A DNA stretch of 12,407 nucleotides, taken from contig JAKFVZ010000164.1 in the NCBI GenBank assembly GCA_021732965.1, positions 1 to 12,407 on the forward strand. The letters run 5' to 3'. Below, one piece after another: positions 1-5,071 of the stretch (the first letter of the stretch is position 1; each line of letters starts with the position of its first letter). This DNA is from Reyranella sp. GTDB taxonomy: Bacteria > Pseudomonadota > Alphaproteobacteria > Reyranellales > Reyranellaceae. The notes under the pieces are model-generated. The model was not told where the DNA came from, did no database searches, and saw nothing but the letters and a program-made list of their open reading frames with translations. Made by a program: the position numbers and the translations under genes.

Positions 1-224
1 ACATCCTGGCCGATGAGGCGAGACGCTTGTGCCCCGGGGTGCCGGTCGTGCTCATGTCGGGCTATCCGGAGGGCACGATCGCTGCGACCGGGCGGCCCCC
101 GCCCGGGCAGATCCTCCTGTCGAAGCCATTCCGCAAGGCCGAGCTTGCGCGTGTCGTCAGGCGGGCCCTCATGGAGGCGGCCGAGGCGGCGGCGAAAGGC
201 CCCGGGCCGGCGCAGCGTCCCTAG
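1..224 (+). CDS. C-terminal end of a receiver domain, probably a hybrid histidine kinase (partial, 5' end outside window)
   Basis: The reading frame is open from base 3 to the TAG at 222-224; its start lies upstream of the window. The visible part is the last third of a CheY-like receiver. It holds a beta-4 strand ending in LMSGY (the conserved Ser/Thr position) and a beta-5 strand with LLSKPF (the conserved Lys-Pro), followed by the last helix and a short Ala/Pro-rich tail. The phosphoacceptor Asp is not in view. The same signature (LFMSGY, then LLTKPFRKADLA, then VRRA) ends the large hybrid kinase at 6511-10701, so this is probably the end of a related hybrid kinase; a stand-alone receiver is the alternative. 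It converges on the phosphatase-like gene with only 3 bases between the two stop codons, which leaves no room for an intrinsic terminator. Confidence 0.8.
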   Translation, partial: ILADEARRLCPGVPVVLMSGYPEGTIAATGRPPPGQILLSKPFRKAELARVVRRALMEAAEAAAKGPGPAQRP

Positions 225-227
225 CGT

Positions 228-740
228 CTACGGCAGATTTTCCTGGCCCTTTGCCGGCAAGGAAGGGGCGGCCTTCGACACGATGGTCATCATCAGTCCG
301 GCGCATCCTTTCTCGATCAGGTCGAGAGCACGCTCGTAGTCCTCGGTCGTTCCACCATATGGGTCGACGATGTCGATGGCCGCGGCCTGCGGGGCATGTC
401 GCATGAGCAGTTGAGGGACGTCCGTACGGCCGCTCGGTGCCATCCAGCGCAGGGCGGCGAGATTGCTTCGATCCATGGCGATCAGGTGGTCGTAACGAGA
501 CAGGTCCTCCTGCCGCAGCGGCCTCACGGGGGCGGCCGGCACGTCGTAGCCGCGACGCTGGGCGACCTCGAATGCCAGCAACGAGGGGGGCTCGCCGGCA
601 TGGCCGTCGAAGGTGCCGGCCGCGACCACGTCGAACATGCTTTCGATCCGTCCCCTGGACGCGAAGGTCCGGAAGACGCCAGCCGCCATCGGCGCACGGC
701 AGATGCCGCCGGTGGAGACGAAGAGTACTCCGATGCTCAC
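228..740 (-). CDS. Low-molecular-weight protein tyrosine phosphatase-like protein with Ser replacing the catalytic Cys
   Basis: This 170-residue protein has the length and order of motifs of the LMW-PTP/arsenate reductase fold. In the family the N-terminal P-loop reads C-x-G-N-x-C-R-S, with the first Cys as nucleophile. Here residues 8-17 read VSTGGICRAP: Ser9 (codon TCC) replaces the Cys, Gly12 replaces the usual Asn, and Ala16 the usual Ser. The phosphate-binding Arg15 and the second Cys14 are kept. Further family marks are AAGT (40-43), AMDRSN (88-93) and the general-acid loop DPYGG (126-130, Asp126). The start is a GTG at 738-740 overlapping the stop of the upstream sensor kinase (GTGA), so translation is probably coupled and the protein likely acts with that kinase. 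With Ser as nucleophile, classical phosphatase activity should be lost or very weak, leaving phosphoprotein binding as the simplest retained role (inference). A single base error (TGC read as TCC) could restore the Cys, but would not explain the other two changes. Confidence 0.85.
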   Translation of the reverse strand: MSIGVLFVSTGGICRAPMAAGVFRTFASRGRIESMFDVVAAGTFDGHAGEPPSLLAFEVAQRRGYDVPAAPVRPLRQEDLSRYDHLIAMDRSNLAALRWMAPSGRTDVPQLLMRHAPQAAAIDIVDPYGGTTEDYERALDLIEKGCAGLMMTIVSKAAPSLPAKGQENLP

Positions 741-2920
741 GGCGGAGTGCTCCCCGGAAGATCGATCTCGAAGGTGGCGCCCGGCCGCCCCGGTTTCAGC
801 GTCAGCGTGCCCCCGGCGTCGCGGACGGTGCCGTAGGACACGGCGAGGCCGAGACCGGCGCCCTGGCCTTCCGGTTTCGTCGTGAAGAAGGGTTCGAAGA
901 TGCGGTCGCGGTCGGAATCGGGAACGCCCGGCCCGTTATCCGCGATCCGTACCCAGACGCGACCGTCGGCGCCATGGCCCGCCGACAACTCGACGGTCTT
1001 GTTCTTCTCCAGCGTGTCGGCAAGTGCGTCCCGTGCATTGGCGAGGATGCTTATCAGCACCTGTTCCATCAGGGGCGGGTGTCCGGCTACGAAGAGAGGC
1101 TCTTCTCCGAGATTCTCCTTCAGCACGATCTCCGCGCTGCGATAGGACGGCGCGACGCGAGCGACGGCGGCGTGGCAGGCATCGCGCAGGTCGAAGGACT
1201 GCGGGCCCTCGCGTGTCGAGCGGCTGAAGATGCGCATGCGCGAGATGATCGCCGCCGCCCGGTCGACCTGCGCGACGATGCGGTTGAGCTTGGTGACGGC
1301 GAAGGCACGGAATTCGCCATCGGACATCACCGGCATCGGCGGTTCGGGGTCCTCGCCGTCAGCCGGTGCGAGCTGCGGCTCCGGATTCGCCTCCGCCTGA
1401 GCGTTCTGCGCGGCCATGCGGATCACGTTCAGCGGCTGGCTGAGTTCGTGGGCGATGCCCGTGGTGATTTCGCCGAGCGTCACCAGCTTTCCGGAGACGG
1501 CGATCGCACGCTCCGCCTGGTGGCGAAGAGTCTCGTCATGGCCGACCATGATGATGCTCTCGCCACTGTCGGGCAGGGTCTGGCGCGACAGCGAGAAGCG
1601 CAACCTGCGTGGCTGATCGCCGGCCTTCATGAGCTGGATGTCGACCTCGGCCAGGACGGCATCACCCTTTGCGAACGACAGCAGCGGCTCGACCCCCTCG
1701 AGGGCCGGGTTGAACAGGGCATTGGTGACGTCATCGTCGCTACCGGCTCCCAGCAGGCGCCGGAACGAGGGATTGGCGTGAATGATCTTGCCCGTCCGGT
1801 CGACGACCGCGGTGAGCGCCAGCGGCGTGTCGACGATCGCCGCGAGGACCTGACGCTGCGAGGCTTCGCGGGCTGCGGCGGCCGACCGTTCGATCAGGCG
1901 GAGGATGCCCACGCCCGCAACCACGGTGAGCACCGTCAGCATGGTGGCAATGATGAAGATCAGCAGGTTGCGGTCACGCCACGGTGTCAGGAAGGCGCTC
2001 TCACCGACGACGACGGTCACATAGGCGGGAAGGTTCTCGACATTCGAGGCGACGACGATGCGGGTTGGGCTGCTGCCGGAATAGTATGGGAAAGGCCCCT
2101 TGGTGAGGACAGCCTTTCCGGATTGCCCGGCCTCGATCATGCGATAGGGGAGCGTCTTGTCCAGACGCTCGCCCACTGGCTGATCGGGAAGGCTTGTCGC
2201 CAGCAATGTGCCATCGTTGCGGAACAGCGCGAGCCAACTGTCGGAACCGAGCGCGACGCGCTTGTAGAAGTCGGCGAAGAACCCGGATTCGAGGCCGACG
2301 GCGATCACGCCGAGCAACTCGCCCGTCGCCGAAACCACCTTGCGGGAGACGTAGAAGCGTGGCTTGCCGCTTGCCCGTCCGTTGGCCGTGGCGCTGAGGG
2401 ACAGGACGGTTGCGTCCGGCTCCATCGCCTTCCTGAACCACTCGAGGTCGGCGACGTTGATCGGGGTGGGGGGCCAGACCCGCGTCGTGTTCACGATGTC
2501 GCCGTTGGCCGCGATGATGAGGGCAACGCCGATCTGAGGCTGGCCGACGATGCGGTCGCGCATCGCCTCGTAGAAGCGCCTTTCACCCATGATCCGGCGA
2601 AACTGCTCCGGCGTGTCGATGCGTTCTTCGCCGATCCAATCGGCCATGCTCTTGGCGACCAGATCAGCCGCGCCCGCCGTCTGGGTCGCGTGGGCTGCCA
2701 CCGTGAGAGAGATATTCTCCGCTGAGGTCTTCCAGCCCGCGACCGAAAGGTCGTAGTTCTGCCCCGCGACCAGCAGTGCAAGGCTCCACACGAGCAGGAT
2801 ATGGACGGCGCAGATGGTCGTCATCCGCCGTTTGCTGACCGGGCGGGACAGCACGTCGAGGACGCGATTGCGCGCCGGCCCCGCCTTGGCCTTTCCAATG
2901 CCTGCGATCGATAACGTCAT
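737..2920 (-). CDS. Membrane sensor histidine kinase (Cache-like sensor, PAS, HisKA, HATPase_c)
   Basis: This 727-residue sensor kinase has a short basic cytoplasmic N-terminus, TM1 at about 34-53 and a periplasmic region of about 54-315 with features of a double-Cache (PDC) sensor. TM2 is at about 317-341, followed by a PAS domain (about 352-465), a dimerisation/phosphoacceptor domain with His491 in HELSQPLN, and a C-terminal ATPase domain. The ATPase boxes are Asn628 (ILANARDA), DNGPG (661-665), FEPFFTTK (675-682) and GAGLGL (687-692), all intact. The H-box and ATPase style resemble DctB-type kinases, whose PDC domains bind small organic ligands; the ligand here cannot be read from sequence. 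An acidic, proline-rich stretch (about 508-535) follows the H-box helix and is longer than usual. The frame stays open upstream, but that part is antisense to the response regulator, so the ATG at 2918-2920 is preferred; an ATG at residue 33, just before TM1, is the alternative. The neighbours suggest it pairs with the divergent response regulator and the coupled phosphatase-like protein. Confidence 0.9.
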   Translation of the reverse strand: MTLSIAGIGKAKAGPARNRVLDVLSRPVSKRRMTTICAVHILLVWSLALLVAGQNYDLSVAGWKTSAENISLTVAAHATQTAGAADLVAKSMADWIGEERIDTPEQFRRIMGERRFYEAMRDRIVGQPQIGVALIIAANGDIVNTTRVWPPTPINVADLEWFRKAMEPDATVLSLSATANGRASGKPRFYVSRKVVSATGELLGVIAVGLESGFFADFYKRVALGSDSWLALFRNDGTLLATSLPDQPVGERLDKTLPYRMIEAGQSGKAVLTKGPFPYYSGSSPTRIVVASNVENLPAYVTVVVGESAFLTPWRDRNLLIFIIATMLTVLTVVAGVGILRLIERSAAAAREASQRQVLAAIVDTPLALTAVVDRTGKIIHANPSFRRLLGAGSDDDVTNALFNPALEGVEPLLSFAKGDAVLAEVDIQLMKAGDQPRRLRFSLSRQTLPDSGESIIMVGHDETLRHQAERAIAVSGKLVTLGEITTGIAHELSQPLNVIRMAAQNAQAEANPEPQLAPADGEDPEPPMPVMSDGEFRAFAVTKLNRIVAQVDRAAAIISRMRIFSRSTREGPQSFDLRDACHAAVARVAPSYRSAEIVLKENLGEEPLFVAGHPPLMEQVLISILANARDALADTLEKNKTVELSAGHGADGRVWVRIADNGPGVPDSDRDRIFEPFFTTKPEGQGAGLGLAVSYGTVRDAGGTLTLKPGRPGATFEIDLPGSTPP

Positions 2921-2965
2921 TGCCCGCGTTTCCCGAGAAGCGGCAACCCTGCGCCCACAACAATC

Positions 2966-2986
2966 TCTGCACCCATCGGGTGCAGA
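2966..2986. promoter_or_regulatory. Perfect 9-3-9 palindrome in the divergent promoter region
   Basis: The arms TCTGCACCC (2966-2974) and GGGTGCAGA (2978-2986) are exact reverse complements around the centre ATC. The site lies 46 bases upstream of the sensor kinase start and about 100 bases upstream of the response regulator start, in the 169-base non-coding gap between the two. Position and symmetry fit an operator for a dimeric regulator controlling one or both genes. Autoregulation by the winged-helix response regulator is a reasonable inference. No convincing -35/-10 pair was found around it, and there is no T-tract to suggest a terminator. Confidence 0.6.
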
Positions 2987-3045
2987 CCCTTGCGGAATGT
3001 ACCCGAGACCGGGCAGCTTGGGAGGTATGCTGCGCTCCGATCGTC

Positions 3046-3056
3046 TCCACTTTGGA
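3046..3056. promoter_or_regulatory. TCCA-N3-TGGA dyad, copy 1, upstream of the response regulator
   Basis: The sequence CTCCA-CTT-TGGAG (3045-3057) is a perfect 5-3-5 dyad. Its core is the same as those of the sites at 4925-4935 and 5000-5010. It lies 33 bases upstream of the response regulator ATG, a position suited to an operator or activator site. Shared spacing (three bases between half-sites) and location in three intergenic places argue for one binding protein, whose identity is unknown. Confidence 0.45.
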
Positions 3057-3071
3057 GTGATTCGCAGCCGC

Positions 3072-3079
3072 GAGGAAAG
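3072..3079 (+). promoter_or_regulatory. Ribosome binding site fixing the response regulator start
   Basis: GAGGAAAG lies 10 bases before the ATG at 3090. It decides the start, because the same frame is open for another 276 bases upstream, where it would run through the non-coding gap and antisense to the sensor kinase. Confidence 0.65.
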
Positions 3080-3089
3080 TCCTTCCTGC

Positions 3090-3890
3090 ATGTCGAACTC
3101 AGGCGCCGCCATTCCCGAGGATCGCACCTTCGACGTCCTGGTCGTGGACGACGATTCCGATGCCGTCGAGGAACTGGTCGAATTTCTCGCCAAGGCCGGT
3201 CTGACCTGCCTTTCGGCCGGAGATGGCTGGCAGGCCCTCAAGCTGCTGGCCGACAGGCGCAGAGCGAGGGTGGTGGTATCGGACCTCCGCATGCCTGAAT
3301 TGACGGGCCTCGAGTTCGCCGAACGACTGACCCGGCTGGGTGTCAGCGACCGGCCGGAGGTGATTTTCGTGAGTGGCCATGCCGGTTTCGACGATGCCGT
3401 GGAGGCCATCCGCCTCGGGGCGCGGGACCTGCTCACCAAACCCGTGGACGGACCCCGCCTCGTCAAGGCGGTCAAGTCCGCCCTCGTTGCGCGCCAGGGC
3501 CGCGATCGCGCCGCGCCGGCGGTTGGAGCGCCCTCGGGAGGCGAGGTCGATCGCAAGCGCTCCGCCCTGAAGCAGATGCGCTCGATGCGAAGAATGCGCA
3601 GCCAGCATTTTCCGACCCAGCTCTTTTCGGATCCCTGCTGGGAGATGTTGCTCGACCTGTACGATGGCTATCTGGTCGCGGCCGAGGTTACCGTCACCAG
3701 CCTGGGAGCGGCATCGGGTGTCCCCCTGACGACGGCGCTGCGACGCATGGATCAGCTCAAGGCGCACGGGCTGATCGAGCGTACCGAGGACATCGGAGAC
3801 AAACGCCGCACCATCGTGCGCCTGACCCAGGCCGGCCTCGAAGCCGTGGAAGGCTTCTTCGATACCTATCTTCAGCGGCCGGCATCCTGA
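3090..3890 (+). CDS. Response regulator with receiver and MarR-like winged-helix output
   Basis: This 266-residue protein has a full receiver at about 14-132: acidic pocket Asp20-Asp21, phosphoacceptor Asp65 (VVVSDLRMPE), Ser95 (IFVSGH) and Lys117 (LLTKPVD). A linker rich in Arg, Lys and Met (about 135-172) leads to a C-terminal segment (about 173-262) that reads as a winged helix. It has a helix-turn-helix (SLGAASGVPLTTALRRMDQL), then HGLIER, a wing with DKRRT, and LTQAGLEAV, which is MarR-family wording. Receiver-MarR fusions are less common than OmpR, NarL or NtrC outputs. The gene is divergent from the sensor kinase at 2920-737, its likely partner. It is the only protein in the window combining a receiver with DNA binding, so it is the probable transcriptional output of the cluster. 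A palindrome at 2966-2986 and a dyad at 3046-3056 lie upstream and may be its own sites. Confidence 0.9.
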   Translation: MSNSGAAIPEDRTFDVLVVDDDSDAVEELVEFLAKAGLTCLSAGDGWQALKLLADRRRARVVVSDLRMPELTGLEFAERLTRLGVSDRPEVIFVSGHAGFDDAVEAIRLGARDLLTKPVDGPRLVKAVKSALVARQGRDRAAPAVGAPSGGEVDRKRSALKQMRSMRRMRSQHFPTQLFSDPCWEMLLDLYDGYLVAAEVTVTSLGAASGVPLTTALRRMDQLKAHGLIERTEDIGDKRRTIVRLTQAGLEAVEGFFDTYLQRPAS

Positions 3891-3958
3891 CGCGAGATCC
3901 ATCCGATCCGGAGGCGATCCGGGGTGAAGGGCGGGCAAGACGGTCCTAGTCTGGGGGC

Positions 3959-4420
3959 ATGGCACACAAGGACACCGATACCGACGCATTCGGCACAGAC
4001 GTTCTGATCATCGAGGACGATCCGACCCAGGCCGAGGAACTCGCCTGCTATCTTCGCAGGGCCGGTCTTCGCGTCGACGCCACCGTGAGTGGTTCCCTCG
4101 CTATCCATACGGTGGCGCTGCTACGGCCGAAGGTCGCGCTGATCGACTACAACCTGCCCGAGATGGACGGCGTGACGGTGGCGGAGCGCATCAGGCGCCT
4201 CAGCCCGGGCACGGCGATCATCGTGATGTCCGGCCGCATCGACTGGCTGTCGGATCTCACTCTCGAGAAAGTCGGCATCTTCGCCTTCATGAACAAGCCG
4301 GTTGCTCTCGGCCCCTTGCGCAGCACGGTGCGAAAGCTTGTCCGGACGACAACCCGCAACGGGCTGCCTCCTCTGCCGCAAAGGAAGTCCCTCTTCTCCC
4401 TGTCGTTCGGGTTTTCCTGA
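3959..4420 (+). CDS. Single-domain response regulator (stand-alone receiver)
   Basis: This 153-residue protein is a lone CheY-like receiver (about 13-130) with a short N-terminal extension and a basic, Ser/Phe-ending tail, and no output domain. Key residues are present: Glu19-Asp20-Asp21 (LIIEDDP), phosphoacceptor Asp63 (ALIDYNLPE), Ser91 (IVMSGR) and Lys113 (MNKPV). The ATG at 3959 is the only sensible start, because an in-frame TAG lies 12 bases upstream. There is hardly room for a Shine-Dalgarno: the GGGGG run ends one base before the ATG, so initiation may be leaderless-like or weak. It follows the winged-helix regulator by 68 bases and could be co-transcribed. Proteins of this kind act as phosphorelay intermediates, phosphate sinks or partner-switching outputs; which applies here is not visible. 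Confidence 0.88.
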   Translation: MAHKDTDTDAFGTDVLIIEDDPTQAEELACYLRRAGLRVDATVSGSLAIHTVALLRPKVALIDYNLPEMDGVTVAERIRRLSPGTAIIVMSGRIDWLSDLTLEKVGIFAFMNKPVALGPLRSTVRKLVRTTTRNGLPPLPQRKSLFSLSFGFS

Positions 4421-4441
4421 AACACTATGTAGATATTCAGG
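4416..4441. repeat. Inverted repeat over the stop codon of the first stand-alone receiver
   Basis: CCTGAA (4416-4421) and TTCAGG (4436-4441) are exact reverse complements separated by 14 AT-rich bases. There is no T-tract after it, so a standard terminator is unlikely. It may be a weak operator or chance. Confidence 0.25.
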
Positions 4442-4450
4442 TCTGCGCGC

Positions 4451-4471
4451 GCGATTGTTGACTTCAATCGC
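4451..4471 (+). promoter_or_regulatory. Dyad enclosing a TTGACT -35-like hexamer
   Basis: GCGATTG (4451-4457) and CAATCGC (4465-4471) are exact reverse complements around TTGACTT. The centre holds TTGACT (4458-4463), one base off the sigma-70 -35 consensus. No good -10 is visible 16-18 bases downstream (the region reads CTCACT). If this is a promoter for the receiver at 4531, the dyad would place an operator directly over the -35 box. The -35 role is uncertain; the dyad itself is plain in the sequence. Confidence 0.4.
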
Positions 4472-4502
4472 CATCGGGTCCTCACTCGGCACTCGGGTAA
4501 AA

Positions 4503-4520
4503 CGAGCAAAATGTTGCTCG
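4503..4520 (+). promoter_or_regulatory. Perfect hairpin just before the GTG start of the second receiver
   Basis: CGAGCAA (4503-4509) and TTGCTCG (4514-4520) pair perfectly over the four-base loop AATG. The hairpin ends 10 bases before the GTG at 4531 and would occupy the position of a ribosome binding site, where no Shine-Dalgarno is visible. It could be a translational control hairpin or a DNA operator. Confidence 0.4.
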
Positions 4521-4530
4521 ATGCGTCGGG

Positions 4531-4908
4531 GTGAGAGTGCGTGTACTTCTGATCGAGGACGACCCGGATCTTCGGAGTGAAATTCGCGAGTATCTCCAAC
4601 GCCGTGGCCATGAGGTCACGGATTGCGGGTCACTCGGCGACGGCGTTGCGTTTGTCCAGCGGCCGGTCCGCGAGTCGCCACCCCCGGAAGTCATCGTCTG
4701 CGACGTGAATCTTCCCGATGGGAACGGCATGGATTTCTACGTTGCCGCGTCTCCCGGACTGCCGAACTGCCAATGGGTTCTGATGTCGGGTGCCCACGAT
4801 CTCGATCGGGTCGACAGGGTTAGTGGCCATGTTGGCAAGCCTTCCTGCACCATCGTCGACAAGCCGGTATCCATGCGCGCATTGAGTGCCGCGTTCGCCC
4901 GGACGTGA
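4531..4908 (+). CDS. Single-domain response regulator (stand-alone receiver, GTG start)
   Basis: This 125-residue minimal receiver has no output domain. The acidic pocket is Glu9-Asp10-Asp11 (LLIEDDPD), the phosphoacceptor is Asp58 (VIVCDVNLPDGNG), the switch residue is Ser86 (VLMSGA) and the Lys is Lys111 (VDKPVS), so it should be phosphorylatable. The start is GTG at 4531; a GTG two codons on (4537) is equally possible, and neither has a clear Shine-Dalgarno. It has its own 110-base upstream gap with a TTGACT-containing dyad and a hairpin, so it may be expressed separately from the receiver before it. Sequence between the switch Ser and the Lys (about 87-105) is shorter and more polar than in its neighbours, so partner specificity probably differs. 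Confidence 0.85.
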   Translation: MRVRVLLIEDDPDLRSEIREYLQRRGHEVTDCGSLGDGVAFVQRPVRESPPPEVIVCDVNLPDGNGMDFYVAASPGLPNCQWVLMSGAHDLDRVDRVSGHVGKPSCTIVDKPVSMRALSAAFART

Positions 4909-4920
4909 CCTTCTCCGGTT

Positions 4921-4939
4921 CGTTTCCAGATTGGAAACG
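4921..4939. promoter_or_regulatory. Perfect 8-3-8 palindrome, TCCA-N3-TGGA copy 2
   Basis: CGTTTCCA-GAT-TGGAAACG is a perfect dyad starting 12 bases after the stop of the second receiver and ending 132 bases before the ATG of the secreted hydrolase. Its core equals those of the dyads at 3046-3056 and 5000-5010. Three more GTTTC half-sites follow at 4961, 4971 and 4987. There is no T-tract, so an operator is more likely than a terminator, though a rho-independent-like role in ending the upstream gene cannot be excluded. Confidence 0.55.
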
Positions 4940-4965
4940 TTGAGGCGCGATTTTCCTCCTGTTTC

Positions 4966-4987
4966 CGGTCGTTTCAGGGGACGACCG
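4966..4987. repeat. Inverted repeat upstream of the secreted hydrolase
   Basis: CGGTCGT (4966-4972) and ACGACCG (4981-4987) are exact reverse complements separated by eight bases. It lies between two TCCA-N3-TGGA dyads in the same 163-base intergenic region and may be part of a composite control region. Confidence 0.35.
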
Positions 4988-4999
4988 TTTCTCCGCTCA

Positions 5000-5010
5000 T
5001 CCAAAATGGA
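5000..5010. promoter_or_regulatory. TCCA-N3-TGGA dyad, copy 3
   Basis: TCCA-AAA-TGGA lies 61 bases upstream of the hydrolase ATG and 75 bases, about seven helical turns, centre to centre from copy 2. The spacing would place two bound dimers on the same face of the DNA. Confidence 0.45.
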
Positions 5011-5054
5011 GGCATCGGCACGCGCGTCGCTTATCCGTCCGTCGTAGACATACC

Positions 5055-5063
5055 GGAGGAGGG
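5055..5063 (+). promoter_or_regulatory. Strong ribosome binding site of the secreted hydrolase
   Basis: GGAGGAGGG lies eight bases before the ATG at 5072. It is the best Shine-Dalgarno in the window and fixes the start directly before the signal peptide. Confidence 0.75.
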
Positions 5064-5071
5064 TTTGCACC

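Noticed and set aside
437..2725. Long + strand open frame of 762 codons
   Set aside because: It is antisense to the sensor kinase, rich in Arg/Gly/Asp without any recognisable domain, and the - strand frame carries all kinase motifs. GC-rich codon use keeps the opposite frame open.
2942..2955. Sigma-54 promoter (GG-N10-GC) before the sensor kinase or regulator
   Set aside because: The GG and GC elements have seven or nine bases between them, not ten, and no fuller consensus is present.
2921..3556. N-terminal extension of the sensor kinase frame to about 939 residues
   Set aside because: The extra part is antisense to the response regulator, is Ser/Arg/Pro-rich without a domain, and would remove the natural divergent promoter gap.
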